From: Methylococcales bacterium
Lineage (GTDB): Bacteria > Pseudomonadota > Gammaproteobacteria > Methylococcales > Methylomonadaceae
DNA: 64,000 nt
NCBI GenBank assembly: GCA_026399015.1
Contig: JAPLRS010000023.1
Location: forward strand, 1-64,000
Direction of reading: 5' to 3'
The notes under the pieces are model-generated. The model searched no databases. It was not told where the DNA came from and saw only the letters and a program-made list of their open reading frames with translations. Below, one piece after another: positions 7,213 to 15,510 of this stretch. How positions within the stretch are numbered: the first letter of the stretch is position 1; every line of letters begins with the position of its first letter. A program made the translations under genes and the position numbers.

Positions 7213-8007
7213 TCACAAAGGTGCTGGACGTAATTTAATTGATTTATGTATTTCTTTATCATCTCTAGTTATTAAAATCTCGACCTCTTTACCAGCATAT
7301 TTTGCCATTAAATTAAAGAAGCTATTTTCATCATAAATAACATCATTTCCCATTGTTTCTAAGATATCACCAGTTAAAATATCAGAGTAAAACGCGGGTG
7401 AGTCTTTAATCACCACATCAACTAACAGCCCTTTGTTGTTACCTCTTTTTTTATGCATTTCTGGTGTTAAATCTTTTGGGAAAACACCTAATATCGGAGG
7501 TTTTATTTTTACCCAAAAAGATGCTCCATAGTCATAATTGGCTATAGAATATGGTATGTAAGTGGTGTTAGAACCGTTATATGTTGTATTAGCTACTCCA
7601 GAATATGAGGTTACTCCCATTCTTTGATTGTAAACATTGCCGTTCAAAACTGTTGATGCTGTTGTTGTACTAGGTAAAGTTAAAGGTGTGTACCCTGATT
7701 GAGTGTCAGTGTATTGAGAATATAAAATTACAACGGAAGCATGAACCTCTTTGGCTTTTTTTATCGCGCCATCATCACTAACATTACTGGCATTAAAGGA
7801 TGAATAACCAACTATATTGTATCCATTTTCTTTCATAGACCGTGCGTCACTATGAAAGTTTGAACCCCTCCGAACTTCAACATTTTGAGTAATAATGATT
7901 TTTTTTGTTATATCAATTCCATTAGTAGTATCAACATAAAATTTTGAATATGGTGATGTGCAACCAGTTATTATTATTATTGTTAATGTTAGAAATAGTA
8001 TTTTCAT
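7213..8007 (-). CDS. Lipoprotein with C-terminal PDZ-like domain
   Basis: A 264-residue protein. The signal FLTLTIIIITGC ends in a lipobox cysteine at residue 16, so it is a predicted lipoprotein. Residues about 75-100 (IKKAKEVHASVVILYSQYTD) resemble the small domain of proteins that handle repeated periplasmic cargo. Residues about 195-258 look like a PDZ domain (GLLVDVVIKDSPAFYSDILT, then GDILETMGNDVI). No protease triad is present, so it probably binds peptides or partners. It is the first of the three minus-strand cargo genes. Confidence 0.7.
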   Translation of the reverse strand: MKILFLTLTIIIITGCTSPYSKFYVDTTNGIDITKKIIITQNVEVRRGSNFHSDARSMKENGYNIVGYSSFNASNVSDDGAIKKAKEVHASVVILYSQYTDTQSGYTPLTLPSTTTASTVLNGNVYNQRMGVTSYSGVANTTYNGSNTTYIPYSIANYDYGASFWVKIKPPILGVFPKDLTPEMHKKRGNNKGLLVDVVIKDSPAFYSDILTGDILETMGNDVIYDENSFFNLMAKYAGKEVEILITRDDKEIHKSIKLRPAPL

Positions 8008-8346
8008 TTTAAATATACTTATAGTTATTTACTTTAAAGTGATTATCACATCTTAAATAACATTAGTCATTCTAAAATAGCGAGAAATAGCATAATCGTA
8101 ACCCTGTTATAACAACAGGATATAACGCGCTATATTTTTATAATACTTGCCGAGTGTTTCGGAAATTAGTTTTTTGAAAATATCAATCTATGGTGATTTA
8201 ATGTGAGTTGAGTTTATGCAGACGGCGGTTTGGTTGAGGGTACTTTTATTTTTTGACGGTATAAATGACGGTATATTTTTATTTTAAAATTCATAAACAC
8301 CGTAAATATAGGACATACAGAGCTTAGTTCGGTTGTCCCCGCCCCA
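8008..8346. other. Intergenic region before the right inner repeat
   Basis: No gene is seen. It holds a short dyad CCTGTT/AACAGG (8103-8119) and two copies of TGACGGTATA at 8254-8263 and 8266-8275, which look like recombinase arm-type sites. Confidence 0.45.
8254..8275. other. Tandem TGACGGTATA words, possible integrase arm-type sites
   Basis: Two 10-bp direct copies are separated by two bases, about 75 bp before the 8347 repeat. Arrays of this kind of word next to attachment cores are typical binding sites for P4-type integrases; this is inferred from position and pattern. Confidence 0.4.
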
Positions 8347-8436
8347 CCAATTAAGTATTTTAGGAAGTTCACCAAGATACACTAAACCCTCAAGTCACGT
8401 GGCTTAGAGGGTTTTTTTATGCCCAATGAAGCACAA
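8347..8436 (+). repeat. Inner direct repeat, right copy, with terminator hairpin
   Basis: A 90-bp near copy of 4290-4378, preceded by GTCCCCGCCCCA. It contains a good hairpin (ACCCTCAAGTCAC / GTGGCTTAGAGGGT, one bulge) followed by T7. The two copies bound about 4 kb holding the methyltransferase, prophage-like and cargo genes. Confidence 0.8.
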
Positions 8437-8485
8437 AAAAACAGTAAGTACTCGCATTAGTTACTGGTATATGTTATTGGTCTTA

Positions 8486-8605
8486 TCAGAATTTAGTCTG
8501 TCTGAAAAAATCAGCAACTGACACGATCGATGTTCCCTCAAATTTCTTGATGGCAAGTAAATCTAGTTTATCGTCTGTAATCAGGTAGTCTGCAAATCCA
8601 GCCAT
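8486..8605 (-). pseudogene. C-terminal remnant of a PIN-domain toxin
   Basis: The 39 residues (MAGFADYLITDDKLDLLAIK, then KFEGTSIVSVADFFRQ) match the last part of PIN toxins, where ADYLITxDxDLL carries the late acidic residues and IVSxxEF ends the fold. The first roughly 100 residues, including the first catalytic aspartate, are missing. The frame begins 1 bp after the antitoxin stop codon, so an internal deletion probably fused the two genes closely. The toxin should be inactive. Confidence 0.7.
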
Positions 8606-8606
8606 A

Positions 8607-8876
8607 CTAATCGACCTCGTGGCGAATCTCATTTTTAATACTGTTGCTCGCTTCATCTATCAGAGTCTGAAGATCTGTTGGAGACATATCCGAAAACTTA
8701 GATTGTGGTTCAGTCATGCTCTGATCAAACACTCGCCACCGTACCGACTCTTCGATAAATTTGGACATATCTCCTTTTTTTAAACCACGTTGTGCAAGAA
8801 AAACACGTAAAGCAGTATCAGTATCCTTTGATACAGAAACAGTCCATCTCGTTTGATTCAAATTTGTCGCTGACAT
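8607..8876 (-). CDS. Ribbon-helix-helix antitoxin-like protein
   Basis: An 89-residue protein. Residues about 10-50 (TRWTVSVSKDTDTALRVFLA, then RGLKKGDMSKFIEESV) fit the ribbon-helix-helix fold: one strand, two helices, and a turn with GD. The tail is acidic. Next downstream is a truncated PIN toxin, so this was the antitoxin of a type II pair. It may persist as a self-repressor or as an anti-addiction antitoxin. Confidence 0.7.
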   Translation of the reverse strand: MSATNLNQTRWTVSVSKDTDTALRVFLAQRGLKKGDMSKFIEESVRWRVFDQSMTEPQSKFSDMSPTDLQTLIDEASNSIKNEIRHEVD

Positions 8877-9014
8877 AAACTCATCCTCGTAGTTACATAA
8901 ACACCTAACAACATATCAATTTAAGCATTTAAACTCAACTACTCGCCTACCATAATTAGTCAGTTGACTTTTAATATCCAATCTTTATATAACAAACTCG
9001 ATTGAACACTTTCG

Positions 9015-9066
9015 GATGGGGGGTCAATTCCCTCCGCCCCACAAAATTTAGTACTAACAGTATTAA
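9015..9066 (+). repeat. Outer direct repeat, right copy, with tRNA-like T-arm sequence
   Basis: TGGGGGGTCAATTCCCTCCG (9017-9036) and the following CCCCACA have the look of a T-arm and acceptor end of a tRNA or tmRNA gene. Then comes AAATTTAGTACTAACAG plus TATTAA (9044-9066), the partner of 2938-2960. No full tRNA fits upstream, so this looks like the 3' fragment left by site-specific integration. Confidence 0.5.
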
Positions 9067-9111
9067 TAGGCTTATCTCTAGGAACATATCCGTATAAAAT
9101 GGTCATTACAG

Positions 9112-9131
9112 AGTAATTGACGCCAGACACC
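9112..9131 (+). repeat. 20-bp direct repeat, copy 2
   Basis: Matches 5784-5803 with one mismatch. It lies between the outer att-like repeat and the 21-bp tandem repeats. Confidence 0.5.
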
Positions 9132-9153
9132 CACCTTTGTTCATTGCTTTTTT

Positions 9154-9408
9154 ATGTTAACAGAACACTACGAAACCATTCATGAGCACTCCGTTACACT
9201 GACTGAGCATTTCGCTAAGCCTACTGAGCATTTTGTTAAGCTGACTGAACACTCCGCTAAGCCAACTGAACATTTTGTTAAGCCGACTGAACACTCCGCT
9301 GAGCCGATTGAGCATTTTGTTAAGCCGACTGAACACTCCGCTGAGTCTGTAGAGTGCTCCGTTAGTCTTTTGAAGCGTCGCAAAATCAACTTGGCTTGGC
9401 ATTTATAA
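9154..9408 (+). other. Open frame through the tandem repeats, doubtful CDS
   Basis: An 84-codon open frame of TEHxxKP heptads runs from an ATG at 9154. Other frames and the opposite strand are equally open, there is no clear ribosome site, and no known domain appears. I list it only as a possibility that the array is translated. Confidence 0.2.
9180..9368. repeat. 21-bp tandem repeat array A, about nine units
   Basis: Nine adjacent 21-bp units of the form GACTGARCAYTYYGYTRAGCC. Alternate units differ (CATTTTGTTAAGC versus CACTCCGCTRAGC), giving a 42-bp higher-order period. Because 21 is divisible by three and units lack stops, several frames on both strands stay open. If translated on the plus strand it would give TEHFxKP heptads. 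A coding role is unproven. Confidence 0.85.
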
Positions 9409-9424
9409 CCCATGAGTGCTTTGT

Positions 9425-9545
9425 TAGATTGGTAGAGCACTCATGCGTGTTAGTGGAGCATTCAGTCAGAATGCTAGAGCACTCCGTTAACTTGACTGAG
9501 CACTCTGTTAGGTTGACTGAGCGCTCTGTTAACTTGACTGAGCAC
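9425..9545. repeat. 21-bp tandem repeat array B, about five units
   Basis: The same family as array A after a 60-bp break. Units such as GACTGAGCACTCTGTTAGGT follow each other at 21-bp steps from about 9468, with more diverged units before them. Translated, they read LTEHSVRLTERSVNLTEH. Confidence 0.75.
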
Positions 9546-9767
9546 TGTAAAATGACAGCTGAGCAGTTTCTTATTATTCCTAAGCATTCATAAGTATTGG
9601 CAAGATGCTTCTAAATAATAGCTAGATGCTCACCCGCCGTTGCTAAAGAATTAAACATCGTCGAATGTAGTGGTCAAGTTTTATTTAAAGTGTACTATAA
9701 CCCTTTGTCGACTTGAGTAAAGGTATAATTTATATTTAAGTTGACTGTTTTCTAAATAAATAGAACT

Positions 9768-12700
9768 GTGCATTTTAATAATCATTCAAGAACCCCCCTT
9801 TTTCTGCATAATTTATATCAGGCTCCCATTCGACAGTTTACTAGTGCTTTTGTTCAGCACTCTAAACTATATATATTTAGCTTTTTGTACCTACACTCTT
9901 CTATTGCACTCAGCGGCATTGACTCGATAACTCATAAGCAAGACCTAGTTAAGGCATCCGAAGGACAAGCAGAGCAATTTCTTCCACAATTAAAAACAAT
10001 GGTGGAAAAACATCCCAAAAAAATCAATTATCTTTACGATTATTTACAAGCCTTATCTTGGGCGGAACGAGATATAGATATAATTCATGAAGCCACAAAA
10101 ATTGATCTAAACTCCGCCCCAGCTTACATTATTGAATCAATTGCCAAAGCCACTCGTAATTTGCATGACTACAATAAGGCCGAACAACTTTATCAATTAG
10201 CAATACAGAAAACGCCCACTCGCTTAGAGCCTAAACTCGGCTTAGCACTGGTTTTTATTGACCAACACAAAACAAAACTGGCCATTGAAACACTGCAAGA
10301 GCTTACCAATCAATATCCGGAAAATATCAACATACTAATGAGTTTGGGCTCTGCTTACGAACAGGATGATCACCAAGCACTCGCGGTAGAACTGTATAAA
10401 AAAGCCTTAACTATCCAACCAACATTTAAAGAAGCGGAACGGCGGATAATTACAGCATCGGTTTTAAATGCAGATTCACATCCAACCATGGAGTTAGCTA
10501 ATGCCAAGAGGACGTTATTTACAGATGAGCAATGGACTAAACTTAATTGGGATTATGCAACGCTATTAATAAGGCAGGGTGAGCAAGCTTTAACAGAAAA
10601 ACCAGATGGTTATACCATCACTGACCAAGCCATTAGTGCTATTAATAATAATATTGAATCACTCAAACAAATTAAACTTAAAGACCAAGCTGTGTGGTTA
10701 ACACGCGCAGAAATTGACTTGTTAGTTGCGTACCACGATCGTAATAACTTTTCTGCAGCCACTCAATTATACGAGCACTTACAAGAAGAGAAAGAAAACC
10801 TACCCTTATATGCAAAACTTGCCGCAGCAGATACCTATTTGGATAAGCACGAACCCCAAAAAGCCATCAATATTTGTCTTACACTCATTAAAGAACAGCC
10901 AGAAAACTTTAATGCACACTTATTATTAGTAAAAGCCTATCTTGAAAGCGGACAAACCAAAAATGTTACTGAATCTCTTGAGCAGGTAAATATTTTAGTA
11001 AAAAAGTACCCCGAGGAAAAACGCTATTTTTATAACTATATACAAGCCTTAGCTTGGGCAAATCGCGATATTGATGTAATACAACTGGCTAACAATTTCG
11101 ATTTAAACACAGCCCCCATTTACGTAATTGAATCCATCGCTAAAGCAGCTCGTAACCTGCATGATTTCAACAAAGCAGAATTTTTATATCAATTGGCAAT
11201 CAATAAAGCCCCTCACCGATTAGAGTCTAAGCGCGGATTATTAATTGCATTAATTGCCAGTGGAGACATCCATAGGGCATTTGATATGATGAAAACCAAC
11301 AAAGATTTACTTTCTGATGAACAAACAGTTAAATTAAATTGGGACCATGCCGCACTCTTAGTTCAACAAGGTTCTAAAGCTTTAGTAAAAACACCGGGAA
11401 ACTTCACACTCACTGACCACGCGATTGATGCTATTAATCTTAATCTAATATTACTTAAACAGCTTAAACTCAAAGAACCACAAGTCTGGTCAAGGCGTGC
11501 ACAAGCAGATTTATTACTTGCGCTATGTAACAGAAATCAAATAGAAAAAGTCACTGAGCTGTATCAAAAAACCCAACTTGAAGGTGCAAAGTTACCTGTT
11601 TATGTAAAATCTGCGGTAGCAGATACCTATTTTAAGAACCATCAATACGAAAATACTATAGCCATTTATCAATCGATTATTAAGGATGAACCAGAATATT
11701 TTAATGCTTATATATCATTAGCCAGAGCTTATCTTAAGACAAAGCAACCAGATGGCATGACGCAAACCTTACAGCAACTTAAATGCTTAGTAGACAAGCA
11801 TCCAGAAAAAATAAATTACCTCTACGATTATATTCAAGCATTATCTTGGACAGAGCAAGATAATGAAATACTCCAACTGTCAGCAAGGTTGGATTTTACC
11901 AAAGCCCCCACAGAGGTGCTTGAAACAATGGCTAAATCCGCTAGGAACATGAGAGATTTCAAACGCGCCGAAAGCCTTTATCACTTGGCCCTAAGCAAAG
12001 CACCTCGAAGTTTTTCTGCACGTCTAGGCATTAGCCTGGTATTAATAGATCAGCGTAAAATTCCAGCAGCACAGTCTTATTTGAGGGAAATGACACAGGA
12101 TTTCCCAGAAAACATCGACATAAAAATGGCTCTAGCCATGTCATACAGCCTTAATCACCAAGACAAAGACGCTTGTGATACTTACGAAAAAATCTTAACT
12201 ATCCAGCCCGAAAATCAAAATGCGCGACGTGGATTGGTATTTGCCCTAGCCGCTTCAGGTCTTATTAAACCAGCCATAACTATGGCCGACACCTATAGGT
12301 TTATGTTTTCAGATGATCAGTGGGCCAGCTTAAAATGGGACTATGCAGCCTATTTGATTAGACAAGGCGAACAAGCATTGGCACTAAACCCTAAAGATTA
12401 TGACGCCACTGATAGAGCCATAATCGATATTAAGCAAAATATAACTGAATTAAATAATCTTGAAGTAAAAAACACCCAATTCTGGCGAGAACTAGCGCAG
12501 GCAGATCTAATGGTTGCGCTCCGAGAGCGTAAAAGTTTTATGGATGTAATAAACCGCTATGAACAATTACAAAAGCAACAAGTCATACTACCAACTTATG
12601 CGCGTATAGCTATCGCGGACGCCTATTTAAACACTCGGCAACCCGAAATAGCTCGAGAGCTTTATATCGGGGTTATTAAAGATGATGCCTCCAACTTTAA

Positions 12701-14114
12701 TGCTAAAACATCCCTCGCCTATGCTTATCTAGAAGCTGAACAATTTACCAAGGCTTTGGCCTTGACCCAAAGCATGGCCGAGGAACAACCGCTAAAATTA
12801 GAGCTAAAACAGGCAGATGGTTCAGTTAGCTTTATCGACAATCCAAAAAAAATAACGACCGAAGTGACTGCTGCCCTATTTAAAGCCTATACCGAGGACA
12901 TTGATAGCGCACAAATCACATTAGAAAACCTAAATCATTCATATAAAGATAATACCAATATTCAAAACAGACTAGCTGAGGTTTATTATTTCCGGGGTTG
13001 GCCTAACAAAGCGCAACAACAGATTGATCAAGTTCGCCGAATAACCCCCGATAGTTTTGGTTTAAAACTTGTACAGACCAAAATAGCACATGAATTACAT
13101 CATTATGCTGAAGAAGAAAATCTTACTCGTGAGATGATTCAATATTATCCTGAAGACTCCGGCGTAATTAAGCAACATAAAGCATGGCAAAGCCATAATC
13201 GCCCAGAATTAAAGTTATATACGAATGGAGGCATTAGCAGTAGCTCTACAAATGGCCCCAACCCTTTTACAGGCAGTAATAATATTAGTCTCGATAGCTT
13301 TTTATATTCCAGCCCTATTAGTCATAACTATAGAATTTTTACGCATGATGGCTGGAACACTGGTTTATTTAAAGAAGGTCAAGGCGATTTAACCCATTAT
13401 GGGGCAGGGTTAGAATACTCAAAAAATAATCTGTTAGCGACGACAGAACTGCATTATGATAATTTTAAAATTAACACACTGGGCGTGGATATTGGCCTAG
13501 ATTATCAATTAACAGATCATTGGCAAGTGTTCTCTCGAATGAGCAGCATGGATAACAGTATTGCCTTGAGAGCCCTAAACACCGGCGTCACCGCTAAATC
13601 AATACGGGGCGGTATGACTTACCGTTTTAATGAAGCCCGAAAGCTAACTGTTGCTGAAAGTTATTACAATTATAGCGATGGCAATGAACGTAATGGTTTC
13701 GATGGCACTTATTATGAACAATGGATCCGCACGCCCTCCTATAATTTTTCCACTTTTCTTAATGCCGGCTTTTCTTCAAATAAAAATAGTATCGGAGCGT
13801 ATTACAGCCCTAAACGAGATACATCAATATTGCTAACGCTAGACAACGACTGGTTAACTTATCGGCAGTATGAAACGGCGTTTCATCAAAAAGTGGCAAT
13901 ATCGATGGGTAACTATTGGCAAGAGCAAAGTTTGTCAAATACTATTAACAGTGTGCAACATTCAAATATGATTGGTAATTTACAATACGAACATCGTTGG
14001 CAATTTGCTAATGAAATAGAATTATCTTATGGCGCTGTTAGAGGTCTGCGTTATTACGATGGCGGTAAAACTGAAAATTGGCAGATGTATTTATCTGCTA
14101 ACGTGCGTTTCTAA
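9768..14114 (+). CDS. pgaA: PgaA-type exopolysaccharide export porin with expanded TPR region
   Basis: A 1448-residue outer-membrane protein; E. coli PgaA is about 800. It begins with a GTG start and a weak signal-like segment at about residues 33-49. Residues about 65-1130 are TPR repeats arranged as three tandem copies of a large module. Each copy starts with INYLYDYxQALSW or its variant YFYNYIQALAW (near residues 81, 420 and 685) and includes IESIAKAxRNLHDxNKAE or its equivalent. Residues about 1150-1448 form the C-terminal beta-barrel (GGISSSSTNGPNPFTGSNNI onward, ending MYLSANVRF). PgaA binds de-N-acetylated poly-beta-1,6-GlcNAc in the periplasm and exports it. pgaC and pgaD follow directly. 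The identification is firm from fold order and operon; the length is unusual. Confidence 0.85.
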   Translation: MHFNNHSRTPLFLHNLYQAPIRQFTSAFVQHSKLYIFSFLYLHSSIALSGIDSITHKQDLVKASEGQAEQFLPQLKTMVEKHPKKINYLYDYLQALSWAERDIDIIHEATKIDLNSAPAYIIESIAKATRNLHDYNKAEQLYQLAIQKTPTRLEPKLGLALVFIDQHKTKLAIETLQELTNQYPENINILMSLGSAYEQDDHQALAVELYKKALTIQPTFKEAERRIITASVLNADSHPTMELANAKRTLFTDEQWTKLNWDYATLLIRQGEQALTEKPDGYTITDQAISAINNNIESLKQIKLKDQAVWLTRAEIDLLVAYHDRNNFSAATQLYEHLQEEKENLPLYAKLAAADTYLDKHEPQKAINICLTLIKEQPENFNAHLLLVKAYLESGQTKNVTESLEQVNILVKKYPEEKRYFYNYIQALAWANRDIDVIQLANNFDLNTAPIYVIESIAKAARNLHDFNKAEFLYQLAINKAPHRLESKRGLLIALIASGDIHRAFDMMKTNKDLLSDEQTVKLNWDHAALLVQQGSKALVKTPGNFTLTDHAIDAINLNLILLKQLKLKEPQVWSRRAQADLLLALCNRNQIEKVTELYQKTQLEGAKLPVYVKSAVADTYFKNHQYENTIAIYQSIIKDEPEYFNAYISLARAYLKTKQPDGMTQTLQQLKCLVDKHPEKINYLYDYIQALSWTEQDNEILQLSARLDFTKAPTEVLETMAKSARNMRDFKRAESLYHLALSKAPRSFSARLGISLVLIDQRKIPAAQSYLREMTQDFPENIDIKMALAMSYSLNHQDKDACDTYEKILTIQPENQNARRGLVFALAASGLIKPAITMADTYRFMFSDDQWASLKWDYAAYLIRQGEQALALNPKDYDATDRAIIDIKQNITELNNLEVKNTQFWRELAQADLMVALRERKSFMDVINRYEQLQKQQVILPTYARIAIADAYLNTRQPEIARELYIGVIKDDASNFNAKTSLAYAYLEAEQFTKALALTQSMAEEQPLKLELKQADGSVSFIDNPKKITTEVTAALFKAYTEDIDSAQITLENLNHSYKDNTNIQNRLAEVYYFRGWPNKAQQQIDQVRRITPDSFGLKLVQTKIAHELHHYAEEENLTREMIQYYPEDSGVIKQHKAWQSHNRPELKLYTNGGISSSSTNGPNPFTGSNNISLDSFLYSSPISHNYRIFTHDGWNTGLFKEGQGDLTHYGAGLEYSKNNLLATTELHYDNFKINTLGVDIGLDYQLTDHWQVFSRMSSMDNSIALRALNTGVTAKSIRGGMTYRFNEARKLTVAESYYNYSDGNERNGFDGTYYEQWIRTPSYNFSTFLNAGFSSNKNSIGAYYSPKRDTSILLTLDNDWLTYRQYETAFHQKVAISMGNYWQEQSLSNTINSVQHSNMIGNLQYEHRWQFANEIELSYGAVRGLRYYDGGKTENWQMYLSANVRF

Positions 14115-14124
14115 AGGGCTGACC

Positions 14125-15510
14125 TTGAATAACATAATGCCTGCAACTTTACATCAATGGTTCAAGAACTTTAATGCCGATTGCTTACTAATATTCCATC
14201 AACTTAAAATTTACATCATAAGTACTTGGGAGTTCATCTTAAATCATAGCAGTTTTTGTCTGCAAGACTTGATGAACGGTTGGTTTAACTTCGCTTTTTA
14301 TTATCCGCTGATAATGACTTATTTTTGGATTACAGGTGCTTTGATTTACTATTTTCGTTGGGAAAAAAGCACACACCAGCGTCACGAACATCCGCCTGTA
14401 TTAGCCGAATATCCTCCCGTATCAATTTTAGTGCCTTGTCACAATGAGGGCTCTGATATTAAAGAGACCATAGAGTTCCTTTTGTTACAGACCTACCCCA
14501 ACTTAGAAATTATAGCCATTAACGATGGTAGTACTGACAATACCTTAGACGTACTATTAGAACTAGCCCAACAACATGCTTGTGTCAGAGTTATTAACTT
14601 AGAACAAAACCAAGGTAAAGCCGTTAGCTTAAGAACGGGGGCTTTATTTTCACAAAACGAATTTCTAATTTGCATAGATGGTGACGCGTTATTAGCCCCA
14701 ACTGCTACCGCTTGGATTATGATGCATTTCCTGTCTGGGTCTAGAGTGGCCGCAGTAACCGGAAATCCTAGGATTAGGACGCGCTCAACACTCATAGGTA
14801 AAATACAGGTCGGTGAATTCTCAGCAATTATTGGTTTAATCAAACGCGCGCAACGCATTTATGGTCGCATATTTACCGTCTCAGGTGTCGTTGCTGGTTT
14901 TAGAAAAGCGGCGTTACATCAAGTGGGTTATTGGAGTATTGATATGGTCACTGATGATATTGATATTAGCTGGAAATTACAGTTAGATAAATGGGATATT
15001 CGATATGAACCCAATGTATTGTGTTGGATATTAATGCCAGAAACGCTATCTGGTTTATGGAAACAACGCCTCCGCTGGGCACAAGGTGGCGCAGAAGTAT
15101 TGATGAAATACTCTACACAGATACTTTATTGGAAGTCTAGACGCATGTGGGGAATTTATATAGAGTATTTAACCAGCGTGATATGGGCATTTAGCATGAT
15201 GCTAATTTTCATCCTCTGGCTCTTAGGTTGTTTTATCGATTTACCAAAAGAATTTAATGTTCCAACATTATTTCCAAGTTGGGGAGGCATGTTTTTAGGT
15301 CTAACATGCTTAGGACAATTTTTGGTGAGTTTAATGATAGATTCGCGTTATGAAAAAAAAATATTTCAGACCTATTATTGGATAGTTTGGTACCCCTTAG
15401 TTTTCTGGGTACTAAATGTGTTAACTTCAGGGTCAGGTTTTATTAAAGCGATCTTTAAAAATAGAAATACCCGCGCTATATGGACCAGCCCGGATAGAGG
15501 AATCAGATGA
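14125..15510 (+). CDS. pgaC: Poly-beta-1,6-N-acetylglucosamine synthase (GT2)
   Basis: An inner-membrane processive glycosyltransferase that polymerises UDP-GlcNAc. Numbering from the TTG at 14125 (461 residues): DGSTDN at 134-139, DGD at 185-187, TDDIDIS near 276-282 and the Q-x-x-R-W motif QRLRW at 314-318, all intact. Membrane segments occur at about residue 55-75 and three or four near the C-terminus. I chose TTG 14125 because AAAGGG lies about 8 nt upstream; ATG 14137 is the alternative. The frame extends upstream into pgaA but that part has no family features. It needs PgaD, which is the next gene. Confidence 0.9.
   Translation: MNNIMPATLHQWFKNFNADCLLIFHQLKIYIISTWEFILNHSSFCLQDLMNGWFNFAFYYPLIMTYFWITGALIYYFRWEKSTHQRHEHPPVLAEYPPVSILVPCHNEGSDIKETIEFLLLQTYPNLEIIAINDGSTDNTLDVLLELAQQHACVRVINLEQNQGKAVSLRTGALFSQNEFLICIDGDALLAPTATAWIMMHFLSGSRVAAVTGNPRIRTRSTLIGKIQVGEFSAIIGLIKRAQRIYGRIFTVSGVVAGFRKAALHQVGYWSIDMVTDDIDISWKLQLDKWDIRYEPNVLCWILMPETLSGLWKQRLRWAQGGAEVLMKYSTQILYWKSRRMWGIYIEYLTSVIWAFSMMLIFILWLLGCFIDLPKEFNVPTLFPSWGGMFLGLTCLGQFLVSLMIDSRYEKKIFQTYYWIVWYPLVFWVLNVLTSGSGFIKAIFKNRNTRAIWTSPDRGIR

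Noticed and set aside
9015-9045. A complete tRNA or tmRNA gene
   Set aside because: Only the T-arm and acceptor-like end can be formed; upstream sequence does not supply a 5' acceptor strand or anticodon arm.
9157-9440. Minus-strand proteins of 81 and 86 residues
   Set aside because: They are mirror frames of the 21-bp repeats, open only because the period is divisible by three.
9154-9593. CRISPR array
   Set aside because: Units are contiguous 21-bp tandem repeats with gradual divergence. There are no unique spacers between constant repeats and no cas genes nearby.
14029-14124. N-terminal extension of PgaC
   Set aside because: It lies within the pgaA coding region in another frame and has no PgaC-like features.
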